Positions 35,707-44,867 of a stretch of DNA of 64,000 nt are shown in pieces. This DNA comes from Sphingobacterium sp. CZ-UAM (GTDB lineage: Bacteria > Bacteroidota > Bacteroidia > Sphingobacteriales > Sphingobacteriaceae). The translations under genes were made by a program, and so were the position numbers. The stretch is from the NCBI RefSeq assembly GCF_002000245.1, contig NZ_MTCM01000002.1, positions 62,001-126,000 on the forward strand, given 5' to 3'. The notes beneath the pieces were generated by a model. That model saw only the letters and a list, made by a program, of their open reading frames with translations, ran no database searches and was not told the origin of the DNA. Within the stretch, counting starts at the first letter, position 1. Each line of letters opens with the position of its first letter.

Positions 35707-38700
35707 TTAAAATGATAATTGAATACCGACATTAAACCGGCGGTTTGGCGGATAACCAAGTCCATTTCGTCCTGTTTCGGGATCCCAGAGTTTAAAAGGG
35801 CTGAATACAGCCAGGTTTTCACCACTGATATAGATGCGGCTGCCTTTGCCAAAGCCAAAACGTTCTAAATTCCGCGGGCTGTAACCGATTTCAAGTGATT
35901 TTAACCGGATAAAGGAACCATCGCGCAACCACCAGGAAGATTGTTGTATATTATTATTAATGGGGTCTGTGGAAAGTCGTGGCCAGAATGCGTGCGTATT
36001 TGGATTGGTCTCGCTCCAATAATCTTCAGCAATAATAGCCAAAGCGTTTCTTCGGTTAGCGAAGGGAGCTATTCCATAAGATCCGGTATTTGGGTTGGAT
36101 TCAGCAGTAGAGTTAATAAAGAAAGAGACATTTTTATTCCCCTGAAAGAAGAAGGAAAAATCAAAAGCTTTATAACCAGCAGACATACCAAAACCATATT
36201 GGATCTCCGGAACAGTAGGATAGCCCATTGGGATCCTGTCGTTATCATTGATAATGCCATCACCATTGATATCCTTATATTTGATATCGCCAGCCATATA
36301 TTCCCCGAAATCCTGCTTTGGTGAATTATCAATTTCATACTGATCGACAAATAGCCGTTCGGCAAGCAATCCCCATTCTTGCCTCAAATTATGTCCAAGT
36401 TTTTTGAGGTAGGTATCTGAATAGTTTTTCTCGTCCAGTGCAAGATATTTATTGGTCGCATAGGTGAAATTGGCACGGGCCGAAAGCCAGAGATCTGTTT
36501 CGAAGAATTTTTGATAGGTCAATGAGCCATCAAATCCCTGTGAACTGACTTTGCCCACATTACCACTGATGGCGGCCTCCAATCCAGCAGAGGCGGGGAA
36601 GTTTTCCCGTCGCATATAGATTTTGCTCCGCACATCTTTAAAAAAGTCACCCTGCAATTTAAGCGACTCATTAAAGAAATTCGCTTCCACACCAACATTC
36701 CATTTTTCGGACTCTTCCCAGGTGATATTTGGATTAGCGTAGCGGTTTACATTAAATCCATTATAAGCATTCATAAAATCGGTTCCCCAACGATACATCG
36801 CCTCACTACCTCTTGAAATATCCGATAGGTAAAAGAAGCGATCTCTTCGTTCGGCAATAGCGTCATTTCCGACACGTCCCCAGGTACCGCGCAGTTTTAA
36901 TGTACTGACAACGGATTTAAGAGGTTCGAAAAAGCGTTCACTCGAAATCATCCAGCCCCCACCCAAAGAGGGGAAGAAACCAAACCGTTTTTGCCCCATG
37001 AATTTTTCTGAACCATTTAAACCATAGGCAAATTCTGCAAAGTATTTATTGTCGAAATCATAGGTCAGGCGTCCCGAGTTGCCCATATTTCGTTCGGGTA
37101 GGGTTTCGTAGATGGAGTTGCTATTTCCGGATGTCAGTAATTTTTCCTCAATCATCCCCACGGTCATAGCGCCTAAGTTGTGGCTGCCGAAACTACGGTT
37201 CCAGTTAAACCTGGCTTCGAAATAATAATTGGAGCTGGCATCCCTTTTTGGATCCACATCGCCGAGCGTAGCCCGACCTGTTGTCGGGTTGAGCGCGTAC
37301 AGACTGTACTCGCCTGTAATCTGATTGTAATTCTCCAAATCGTAGTAAAATGGATCATAGCTCCTGACGCCGGCATATTTGCTCCAGGTTGTTACCGAAG
37401 CCCGACCCTGAACTTTCAAGCCCGGTGTCAGAAAATCCAGATCTTGCATCAAAGTGGCCTGTGCGGTGATGGTATTTTCATTGCGGTCTTCATAGCCGCG
37501 CACCATCTCCGCGTAGGGATTATCTTTTAGCGACCCTGTGACAAAGGTATTTCCAAATAAGGTATGCTGGGTGAATTCGTTTTTGGCGTCAGGAGAAAAT
37601 ACTGCCGGAAAATCAACAGGATTGCTGTTCATCACCATCCGGAAGATATCGCTTGCCGATTTGAATGGCCCGTTATAACGTTCAAACCGACCTTGGATCC
37701 GGGTGTCTAAGGTGGTTGTTTTTGTCAGCTTAAAGATGACATTTGAGCGAATGAAAAAGCGGTTGATATTGATGTTGTTATTGAAATTGTTTCGGTCATC
37801 TACTTTCAGTAGACCAGACTCTTTGTCAAAACCGCCCGATACATAGTATGTTGCCACCTGTCCACCGCCACTCAGGTTGACATTGGCTTTTGTATTGACC
37901 GTATAGTTTTTGAGCAGGGTGTTATACCAGTCAATATTTGGGAAGATCATCGGATTTTCGTTATCCATTGTCGACTGTATTTTCTGCTGGGAATAATAAG
38001 GGCCGAGAATAGGAAACCTGGTCATACGGGCCTCATTATAGAGTTTCATATATTCAATGCCATCGACCATTTTGATTATTCGGGTTGGAGATGCGGTATT
38101 GACATCCACACGGGCATTCAATGCAACGGGACCTTCTCGTCCCGCTTTGGTGGTGACCATGATAATACCATTGGCGCCGCGCGCACCGTAGAGCACGGTT
38201 GCTGAGGCATCTTTTAATATCGAAAAGCTTTCGATATCGTCGGGCTGTATCCGGGCAAGGTTGTCTGTGGTGGATTCAAAACCGTCAATCAGTATCAGTG
38301 GGGAAGCCTGATAGCCGAATGTTGTCACGCCGCGGACGAAGAACTGGGCATTGTCGGCACCAGGTTCGCCTGAGTTTTGAAAGGAAATCACACCAGGTAT
38401 ACGTCCCGCAAAGGCACTGGTCAGGTTGGTAGCCGGAATTTTTAGGTCTGAGGCTTTTACGGTGGTGATAGCGCCGACTACGGTTGCCTTTTTCTGTGTT
38501 CCGAAAGCGACTACAGTAACTTCATCCAGGCTCTTTCCATCGTCATACATTAATACTTCAATAATGTTTTGTGGACCGATGACACGCTTTTCATCTTTCT
38601 TTCCAACAAATTTAAAGAGCAGGCTGTCGCCTAGAACGCCGGAGAGCTGAAACTCTCCATTAGCATCGGACTTCGTTACCGGAACCCTATTTTTGAGGAT

Positions 38701-38832
38701 GGTAACGCCTTCAATTTTCTCTCCATTTGATGCGTCTTTCACAATACCTGTTAGCTGCTTTTGCGCAAAAGACAGCATGGGTAAGGTAAAGAGCAATAGG
38801 AAAAGAAACAGTTTTTCTTTTCGTTTTTGCAT
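35707..38832 (-). CDS. SusC/RagA-type TonB-linked outer-membrane protein
   Basis: 1041 residues from the ATG at 38832 (MQKRKEKLFLFLLLF signal, cleaved near LSFAQ); the frame extends 19 codons further but that extension would spoil the signal peptide. Carboxypeptidase-regulatory-like N-terminal domain (QLTGIVKDASNGEKIEGVTI), TonB box region (LDEVTVVAFGTQKK), plug (FAGRIPGVISFQNSGEPGAD; SFSILKDASATVLYGARGANG) and a barrel ending NRRFNVGIQLSF. It is the first gene of the four-gene locus 38832 to 30716. No -33/-7 promoter was seen upstream, and no regulator is nearby. Confidence 0.96.
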   Translation of the reverse strand: MQKRKEKLFLFLLLFTLPMLSFAQKQLTGIVKDASNGEKIEGVTILKNRVPVTKSDANGEFQLSGVLGDSLLFKFVGKKDEKRVIGPQNIIEVLMYDDGKSLDEVTVVAFGTQKKATVVGAITTVKASDLKIPATNLTSAFAGRIPGVISFQNSGEPGADNAQFFVRGVTTFGYQASPLILIDGFESTTDNLARIQPDDIESFSILKDASATVLYGARGANGIIMVTTKAGREGPVALNARVDVNTASPTRIIKMVDGIEYMKLYNEARMTRFPILGPYYSQQKIQSTMDNENPMIFPNIDWYNTLLKNYTVNTKANVNLSGGGQVATYYVSGGFDKESGLLKVDDRNNFNNNININRFFIRSNVIFKLTKTTTLDTRIQGRFERYNGPFKSASDIFRMVMNSNPVDFPAVFSPDAKNEFTQHTLFGNTFVTGSLKDNPYAEMVRGYEDRNENTITAQATLMQDLDFLTPGLKVQGRASVTTWSKYAGVRSYDPFYYDLENYNQITGEYSLYALNPTTGRATLGDVDPKRDASSNYYFEARFNWNRSFGSHNLGAMTVGMIEEKLLTSGNSNSIYETLPERNMGNSGRLTYDFDNKYFAEFAYGLNGSEKFMGQKRFGFFPSLGGGWMISSERFFEPLKSVVSTLKLRGTWGRVGNDAIAERRDRFFYLSDISRGSEAMYRWGTDFMNAYNGFNVNRYANPNITWEESEKWNVGVEANFFNESLKLQGDFFKDVRSKIYMRRENFPASAGLEAAISGNVGKVSSQGFDGSLTYQKFFETDLWLSARANFTYATNKYLALDEKNYSDTYLKKLGHNLRQEWGLLAERLFVDQYEIDNSPKQDFGEYMAGDIKYKDINGDGIINDNDRIPMGYPTVPEIQYGFGMSAGYKAFDFSFFFQGNKNVSFFINSTAESNPNTGSYGIAPFANRRNALAIIAEDYWSETNPNTHAFWPRLSTDPINNNIQQSSWWLRDGSFIRLKSLEIGYSPRNLERFGFGKGSRIYISGENLAVFSPFKLWDPETGRNGLGYPPNRRFNVGIQLSF

Positions 38833-39221
38833 AATTGATAGGTAATTAGATAAATTAATTGGTTGATTTACTTTGGGAAGAGTAGGCATGATTTATCAAT
38901 TCTTCCTTTTTAAAGACAAGGAGCCCCCAATACAGGAGTTGCCCTAAAAAATAAATGGTTTAAGTTGGTTTTTAAATAATTTGGTTATTTCTCCCTATTC
39001 AGATTTTCGGTATCGCCCTGACTACCTATTTCCCTCATGGTCTTCTTGCAGGAGCCAGGAACAACAGTCAATGTATTCTTTGTTTTTGCATAAAGGTTAG
39101 GTTTTAGATTATACAAATTGGTTGTTTTCAAGTGAAAGCGAAAAAACTATTGATCTTATTTTTCCTTTCACTATTGCTATAACGATTTAAGCAGGATATT
39201 GTTTGGAAAAAATTAAATTAA

Positions 39222-39311
39222 ATGAAAAATATATTTGTTGTTGGAAGTTTAGTTTTCTGCTGTTTAATTATTTGCGGTTTGTTTTTATTGTTTTTCAAAA
39301 TAATTACTTGA
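39222..39311 (+). CDS. Possible 29-residue hydrophobic peptide
   Basis: ATG to TGA encodes MKNIFVVGSLVFCCLIICGL then FLLFFKIIT, a single membrane helix with a basic start. The surrounding spacer (38833-39498) is A+T-rich and otherwise empty apart from a palindrome. There is no clear promoter, and a frame this short can arise by chance, so this is a candidate only. Confidence 0.25.
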   Translation: MKNIFVVGSLVFCCLIICGLFLLFFKIIT

Positions 39312-39426
39312 TCAAGAAGTGGAATTAGGGCGTATTTCAGTACATAATACTTCAAAAGTGATTGTTTCTGGGACCGAAATGTTAGGGTTTGTGTAGAAAG
39401 GAGAGAGAAGAGGAGGATATCGATAG

Positions 39427-39455
39427 GCAACGGAATAGCAGTGCTACTCCGTTGC
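39427..39455. repeat. 29-bp near-perfect palindrome
   Basis: GCAACGGAATAGCA and TGCTACTCCGTTGC are complementary except for one A-C position, around a single G. It is 43 bp beyond the stop of the minus-strand DUF5362 gene. No T-run follows on either strand, so it is a poor terminator; a protein-binding site or a REP-like unit is possible. Confidence 0.45.
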
Positions 39456-39498
39456 AGTCTTTGGATGTGTTGACTAAGGGATTTTCAGCGTGTCTGGC

Positions 39499-39975
39499 TT
39501 ATACAGCAGCAAACGCGTCGTGAATACCTAATACAATTCCTATGAGCAGACCCATAAAATTAAATCCGATGGTAATAATGACTATTATTCCGATAAACTT
39601 ATAATGTTTTTTTAGGGCTTCGAGGCAGAGTTCAAGCTGGATGCTATCGCGGTTTTCGATAGCTTTTTTTGCTTTTGATCCAAAATTATAGAGGAAATAG
39701 ATCGGGAGACAGGCGAAAGCCATCATTAGCAGGTAAAGTATACCGAAGGTTGATATGGTACCTGCTGAAACATATTCGCCCTGACCTAAGGATAAGGCAC
39801 TTGCTCCAAAGATCAGGCTGATCATGGTTATAGCCGACAGTCCGATAAAAATAAAACAGATAATAGCCAAAAAATTGGCCCATTTAGCAGCTGAAGCTAA
39901 GAAAGAAAGCCCTGCTGGAGACAATTTAATGTCTTCGGGCTCCTGAAAAGAAGAATTTTGAATACCGACTTCCAT
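39499..39975 (-). CDS. DUF5362-like small membrane protein
   Basis: 158 residues with four hydrophobic helices: WANFLAIICFIFIGLSAITMI, the GILYLLMMAFACLPIYFLYNF pair, and a C-terminal FIGIIVIITIGFNFMGLLIG. The pattern (KWANFLAI...IF, then a charged loop KKAIENRDSIQLELCLEALKKHYKF) fits the DUF5362 family of Bacteroidota membrane proteins of unknown role. It is monocistronic. Confidence 0.68.
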   Translation of the reverse strand: MEVGIQNSSFQEPEDIKLSPAGLSFLASAAKWANFLAIICFIFIGLSAITMISLIFGASALSLGQGEYVSAGTISTFGILYLLMMAFACLPIYFLYNFGSKAKKAIENRDSIQLELCLEALKKHYKFIGIIVIITIGFNFMGLLIGIVLGIHDAFAAV

Positions 39976-40121
39976 GAAAAATGAGTTATAAAGGTGTGCG
40001 AATTTCTAAAAAGTTCTCCGTTTTTAAAAGCAGATTTTTAAAGAAAACCAGTTCGCAAAGACAATAGTTTACAGTTTTTAAATAAATATAAGGCGCGTAG
40101 CGCAATGGCTACAGAAACGAG

Positions 40122-40322
40122 TTGATTAATAAAACGCTCGGTTGGAAGAAAGTTAATGAATTTTTTTTAAAAAGTTTAGGTCAGGAATGGAAGAATGTTG
40201 TTACAAATCCATCGAATATGTTGACTGTGGAAAACTATTTTGTATATAGAGAGTTTGCTGGGAATGGTGGTTTAAAAGATGTTATAACGTTTTATTATAA
40301 AAAAAATTGTGTTCTAACATAG
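40122..40322 (+). CDS. Short unrecognised frame, possible gene remnant
   Basis: An open frame of 66 codons begins at a TTG, has no ATG near its start and ends at 40322. Codon use looks protein-like (GWKKVNEFFLKSLGQEWKN; VENYFVYREFAG), so it may be the tail of a lost gene or a small gene with a non-ATG start. I do not recognise it. The rest of the spacer 39976-40384 shows nothing else. Confidence 0.25.
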   Translation: MINKTLGWKKVNEFFLKSLGQEWKNVVTNPSNMLTVENYFVYREFAGNGGLKDVITFYYKKNCVLT

Positions 40323-40384
40323 TTATTTTGGTGGGTGGGATAGGAAGTGAATGTGCTGTAGTATGTTAAGTTTATATTAAGTCC

Positions 40385-40414
40385 TTTGTTATTTAAAATC
40401 TCTTAGTAATTTTG
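40385..40414 (+). promoter_or_regulatory. Bacteroidota-type promoter for the Oar-like receptor
   Basis: TTTG (40385-40388), 18-nt spacer and a perfect TAATTTTG (40407-40414), 28 bp before the ATG. It is one of the best matches in the window. Confidence 0.72.
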
Positions 40415-40442
40415 CTTAACATTTTTTAACAAATCACATTAT

Positions 40443-43400
40443 ATGAAAAGATCTTTACTCTTTTTCGCTCTTGTCATGGCCAGTTACGGTGCTGTACAAG
40501 CTCAGGTTACGACAAGTAGCATGACGGGGGTAGTAACTCAAACTAATGGTATAAAAACAACTGGTGCAACTATTAAAGCAGTGCACGTACCTTCAGGGAC
40601 TGTATATTCAAGTTCGTCAAATGAAGCCGGCAGGTTCAGTTTGCCAGGTATGCGTGTAGGAGGGCCCTATCGAGTTGAGGTAACTTATGTTGGACAGAAT
40701 CCAGTTGTTTATGAGAATGTTTATTTGCAATTGGGCCGCGATTTAGAACTAAATCCAGTATTTGGAGAAAGTGCAACTGTTATTGATGAGGTTACAGTCA
40801 CTAGAACAAAAAAGGGACAAAACCTTAAAACTGGTGCTTCCACAAGCATTTCAAACCGTCAATTGCAAACTTTACCGACTATTTCAAGAGGACTAAATGA
40901 TTTTACACGCTTAACTCCTCAGGCAGATATTAAAGGAGATGCTTTATCCATTGGTGGTATGAATAATAGATTTAACCAATTAACTATTGATGGAGCTGTT
41001 AGTAATGATGTCTTCGGTTTGAGTAGTGGTGGTACTAATGGCGCGAGTACAGGTGTTTCTCCAATTTCTTTGGATGCAATAGAGGAGATGACTGTACAGA
41101 TTGCCCCATTTGATGTTCGAGCTGGCGGTTTTGCTGGTGGAGGAATCTCAGCTGTAACGCGTTCTGGTACTAACAAACCACAAGCTTCAGTTTATTATTT
41201 TACCAGAAACCAAAATCTTACGGGTAAAACTCCTTATTCTTTGATTTCTGGAGACCAAGAGAGAAAGAAGTTAGATAATTTCAGCGAAAAGCAATATGGC
41301 GTTCGTGTTGGAGGACCAATTATTAAGGATAAATTGTTTTTTTTCCTGAACTATGAAAAAACAGAGAATAATACCCCTCTAGGATTTGCTCCGGGTGTTG
41401 ATGGTTCGAAATTTACAGTAGCTGAGCTAGAACAAATAGCTAATCGTGCTAAGGCTTTAGGATATGATGCTGGTAGTTTTTTAGATCAAGAAAGTAGCAA
41501 TAAATCTGACAAAATCTTTACTAGGTTCGATTATAATATCAATGAAAAGCACAAACTATCGGCTCGATATAGTTACGTTAAAGGAACTGCAACAGATTTA
41601 AGCCGTTCGCAAACGGCATTGACTTTTTCGAATGGTGCCATTTTAAGAGAAAGTACTACAAATTCAGCAGTATTGGAGTTAAATAGCCGTTTTTCTAACA
41701 CATTATCTAATAATTTAGTTATTGGCTACACAAAAGTAAGTGAACCAAGGTCGGCTCCTGGTAACCCTTTCCCTCGGGTAACTTTGCAGCTAGGTGATAG
41801 AAATGTAAATTTAGGCACGGAACCATTCTCAACAGTAAATCAATTGGATCAAGATGTGTTTACACTTACCGATAATCTGACTGTATATAAGGGTAATCAT
41901 AGATTTACTTTTGGTACTCATAATGAGTTTTACAAAATGTACAACGGATTTATTGGAAGTGCCTTTGGAAATTATACTTTTAGTAATTCTCCCGCGACTG
42001 ATATAAATCCAGCCACTGGAAAATCTTATACTGCTATCGAGAACTTTGACCGTGGTTTGGCAAGTAGTTTTCAGTATAATTATAGTAATACAGATGATCC
42101 AAGACAAGGGGCTGATTTTAAAGCAATGCAGTTAGGTTTTTATATTCAAGATGATTACCAGCTAGCAACTAATTTTAAATTAACAGGTGGTATTCGAGTA
42201 GATATTCCAATGTATTTGACAGATCCAATGGAGAATACAGACTTTAACAACTCAATCTTGGCAAAGCGTTATGACGTTATGACCAATAGAATGCCACAAA
42301 CTACATTCATGTGGTCTCCTCGACTCGGTTTTAATTGGGATATCAGAGGCGATAGATCTGCTATTCTACGAGGGGGACTTGGTATCTTTACTTCAAGATT
42401 CCCATTTGTTTGGTCAGCAGGTGCTTATACACAAAGTGGTGCATTGTTAGGAGGGAACCAATTAAATGCTGGTTCTGGAAACGCGCCAAATATTAAGTTT
42501 ATTGCAGATCCAAATGCCCAACCTAAAAGTAATCAAGAAGTTAAGCCTTCGGGAAATATATCCGTATTAGATAAAAACCTAAGGTTACCTCAAATTGCTA
42601 GAACTTCCCTAGGATTTGATTATAGACTACCTTGGGATATTCAGGGAACAGCTGAGTTTATGTATTCTAAAAATTTAAGTTCTTTTAAATTTACAGATTT
42701 GAACATGAAAGATCCTATTGGCCAATTGGAAGGTGCTGATAATAGATTGTTGTATGGGGCGACAAACGCAGAAAAACGTGTTTTGCCAAATTATACTCAG
42801 GTTATTTATATTAATAATGTTAATCAAGGATATTCTTGGTCGGCAACAGCCCAATTATCGAAATCATTTGCAAGCGGATTTTTCGGTTCATTAGCCTACA
42901 CTTATACTGAATCGAAAGATTTGTTTTCAGGCTCTTCTTCCCAAAATCAATCAAATTTCTTTAGAACGGCGACAGTAAATGGGTCAAATAGTGTCACTTT
43001 AGGACATAATCCATTTAGTACTGGAAGTAGAATTATCGGTTTTGCATCTTACACAAAAGAATATTTAGGTCACTTAGGAACTACTTTATCATTGGTTTAT
43101 AATGGTCAATCCGGCGCGAGATTTTCATATTTAATTACTGGTGATCCAGGAAGGTACTCAGCGGGAAGTGCTAGTGATCAATTTTCATTGATGTATATTC
43201 CTCGTGATAAGAGCGAAATCCGATTTGTTCAAAATGGGGATCAAACACCCGATGATCAATGGAATGCTTTTAATCAATTTATTGAAGCTAATCCTTATTT
43301 AAAAAATAGGAGAGGTAAATACGCTGAAAGAAATGGCGATAAAGCACCGTTCTCTCATAGATTCGATTTGAAAATATTACAAGATGTATTTACCAACATT

Positions 43401-43664
43401 GGTAATACAAAAAATAAAATTCAAATTTCGTTGGATATTATGAATGTTGGTGCTTTAATAAATAAAAAATGGGGAGAACAATATTCAGGAGGGGGAAGTT
43501 TCTGGGACAATTCCTTCCGTGCAATAGCGTTTGATAGTTTTGTTAAGGATACTAAAATTCCTCAATACAAATTAGGGGACCTAAACAAAAATAATCCTTA
43601 TTTTGTCTCGGATATTCCATCAAGATGGTCTGCACAAATTGGTATTCGCTATATCTTCAACTAA
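40443..43664 (+). CDS. Oar-like TonB-dependent receptor
   Basis: 1073 residues with signal peptide (MKRSLLFFALVMASYGAVQAQ). The N-terminal carboxypeptidase-regulatory-like domain (TTSSMTGVVTQTNGIKTTGA, about 22-110) is followed by a plug in which DFTRLTPQADIKGDALSIGG and DAIEEMTVQIAPFDVRAGGF are typical of the Oar family rather than SusC, and a large barrel ending WSAQIGIRYIFN. Oar proteins are implicated in outer-membrane uptake and, in some bacteria, in export of peptidases or signals. It has no SusD neighbour and its own promoter and terminator. Codons are noticeably richer in A and T than in the surrounding 35 kb. Confidence 0.9.
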   Translation: MKRSLLFFALVMASYGAVQAQVTTSSMTGVVTQTNGIKTTGATIKAVHVPSGTVYSSSSNEAGRFSLPGMRVGGPYRVEVTYVGQNPVVYENVYLQLGRDLELNPVFGESATVIDEVTVTRTKKGQNLKTGASTSISNRQLQTLPTISRGLNDFTRLTPQADIKGDALSIGGMNNRFNQLTIDGAVSNDVFGLSSGGTNGASTGVSPISLDAIEEMTVQIAPFDVRAGGFAGGGISAVTRSGTNKPQASVYYFTRNQNLTGKTPYSLISGDQERKKLDNFSEKQYGVRVGGPIIKDKLFFFLNYEKTENNTPLGFAPGVDGSKFTVAELEQIANRAKALGYDAGSFLDQESSNKSDKIFTRFDYNINEKHKLSARYSYVKGTATDLSRSQTALTFSNGAILRESTTNSAVLELNSRFSNTLSNNLVIGYTKVSEPRSAPGNPFPRVTLQLGDRNVNLGTEPFSTVNQLDQDVFTLTDNLTVYKGNHRFTFGTHNEFYKMYNGFIGSAFGNYTFSNSPATDINPATGKSYTAIENFDRGLASSFQYNYSNTDDPRQGADFKAMQLGFYIQDDYQLATNFKLTGGIRVDIPMYLTDPMENTDFNNSILAKRYDVMTNRMPQTTFMWSPRLGFNWDIRGDRSAILRGGLGIFTSRFPFVWSAGAYTQSGALLGGNQLNAGSGNAPNIKFIADPNAQPKSNQEVKPSGNISVLDKNLRLPQIARTSLGFDYRLPWDIQGTAEFMYSKNLSSFKFTDLNMKDPIGQLEGADNRLLYGATNAEKRVLPNYTQVIYINNVNQGYSWSATAQLSKSFASGFFGSLAYTYTESKDLFSGSSSQNQSNFFRTATVNGSNSVTLGHNPFSTGSRIIGFASYTKEYLGHLGTTLSLVYNGQSGARFSYLITGDPGRYSAGSASDQFSLMYIPRDKSEIRFVQNGDQTPDDQWNAFNQFIEANPYLKNRRGKYAERNGDKAPFSHRFDLKILQDVFTNIGNTKNKIQISLDIMNVGALINKKWGEQYSGGGSFWDNSFRAIAFDSFVKDTKIPQYKLGDLNKNNPYFVSDIPSRWSAQIGIRYIFN

Positions 43665-43682
43665 TCTGAAGAATATATCTTA

Positions 43683-43719
43683 AAAAGACCGTCCTGAATT
43701 TTAGGACGGTCTTTTTGAT
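43683..43719 (+). terminator. Rho-independent terminator after the Oar-like gene
   Basis: AAAAGACCGTCCT pairs with AGGACGGTCTTTT around a 7-nt loop; TTTTT follows. Confidence 0.92.
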
Positions 43720-43750
43720 TTATTACTTAACAAAAATCGATTAGCGATGT

Positions 43751-44155
43751 CTAGTTGTAATAAATGTAATCCACATAAATGTCAGTCGCCGTTTCGAAAT
43801 CCTTCATGAAAATTAAATCTTTTGATGGATCCGGATCGTCATTTCTTTTGAAAATTAGTTCCAATCCAATTTTAAAGTTTTCGCTATTACCCATCATAAA
43901 TCCCTCTCTTGTAGAATCGTTATATTGAAAAGTGTTTGTTAACGGTACAAAATAACCGTAACCATCTCCGCCTCCTGGCGAAGAGCTTGCCTTGATTCTG
44001 ATGGATTTAAGTGTTAAACCAATTGCTGGGTTGATCTGTAAATTGTTTGTTTTTAGTGTATTGCCATCAACCCTTCAGCCCATGTGTAAGGATCGGTACC
44101 ATAAGGGCCTGAATTATATTCAATATAATTATCTAAAGTATTGAAAACAAAAGAT
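43751..44155 (-). pseudogene. 3' remnant of an unrecognised gene, frameshifted
   Basis: On the minus strand a long open stretch ends at a TAG (43753-43751) with VDYIYYN. It reads back through DIYVDYIYYN, GFMMGNSENFKIGLELIFK, GYGYFVPLTNTF and LQINPAIGLTLKSIRIKAS, then changes frame near 44071 (a GGG run) and continues upstream as FVFNTLDNYIEYNSGPYGTD, PYTWAEG. The composition looks like a secreted beta-rich protein. It has no start codon or signal peptide, so only the last 130 or so residues remain. It meets the facing remnant at about 44130-44155. Confidence 0.6.
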
Positions 44156-44388
44156 AATCACAGATTGCAAGTTTCTTTTGATATTACCAACGTTGGTAAC
44201 CTATTGAGTAGCAAATGGGGGATACAAAAACTCATAATATTACCAACTTTATGCAATATCAAGGTGTAGTTGATAATAAACCTACGTATACTGTGAGCCA
44301 GAATCTTAAAGAGAAGACATTTAGAAATAATACAGGTATAGATTCTAGATATCAAATGCAATTAGGTATTCGTTATATCTTCAATTAA
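44129..44388 (+). pseudogene. 3' remnant of a second Oar-like TonB receptor, frameshifted
   Basis: The stretch encodes DNHRLQVSFDITNVGNLLSS, KWG (44153 onward), which matches KNKIQISLDIMNVGALINKKWG near the end of the intact Oar-like gene. After a shift of frame it continues to SRYQMQLGIRYIFN and stops at 44388, matching SRWSAQIGIRYIFN. Only about 80 C-terminal residues survive, followed by an intact terminator. The parent gene was a paralogue of the one at 40443. Confidence 0.8.
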
Positions 44389-44420
44389 AACACTTTCACA
44401 TCTAGTGTGTAGGTTATAGG

Positions 44421-44455
44421 AATGCGGAGCTCGAAAAGAGCTTCGCATTTTTTTT
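44421..44455 (+). terminator. Terminator left from the lost Oar-like gene
   Basis: AATGCGGAGCTC pairs with GAGCTTCGCATT (one G-T pair) around GAAAA-type loop, followed by eight T. Confidence 0.88.
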
Positions 44456-44867
44456 CCTATGGTTTCTTGATTTATAGCTTACGATTAACCAAGAAAGCTA
44501 TTAAGAATTTTAGGGATAGTTTAGAACAGTAATCGTTTTTTCCAAATTGAAAGTACGAGCAATATTGCAGATGCTTGAGGAAAATCGACGACCATATTAG
44601 CAATGAAAAGCAAGAACAAAGTGTGTAGTACGTGAATGTGATCGAAAATATGAATGGGGAATTTGAAAATACACAAGAATAGCTGTTTTTCCCAAGCGAT
44701 CTACGTTCATTATTTAAATTATAAAAGAATTGAATATTTCTCGTGGTTTATTTTTTATGTAAAATAGAGGCTAATTAACGCTATTTTAAATTTTTATTAA
44801 TTTTATATGAGCTAGTTTTTATTTTGGATTATTTAAATTATTTTTATATAAATAAATAGGATGAATT
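44456..44867. other. A+T-rich spacer without a recognised gene
   Basis: Very A+T-rich sequence between the orphan terminator and the lipoprotein gene. No frame longer than about 30 codons looks coding and no perfect -7 element was found before 44868. It probably contains the lipoprotein promoter near its end. Confidence 0.35.

Noticed and set aside
38833..39221. Shared PUL element before SusC 1
   Set aside because: No TTACxCC-N28-GGxGTAA arrangement or GATATTTGG block is present on either strand, so PUL 1 appears to be under other control.
40091..40121. tRNA-like D-arm (GCGTAGCGCAATGGCTAC)
   Set aside because: No acceptor stem, anticodon arm or T-loop GTTCRA follows at the required distances.
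44456..44867. Transposase remnant in the A+T-rich spacer
   Set aside because: Six-frame reading gave only short broken frames with no DDE-type or IS-end pattern.
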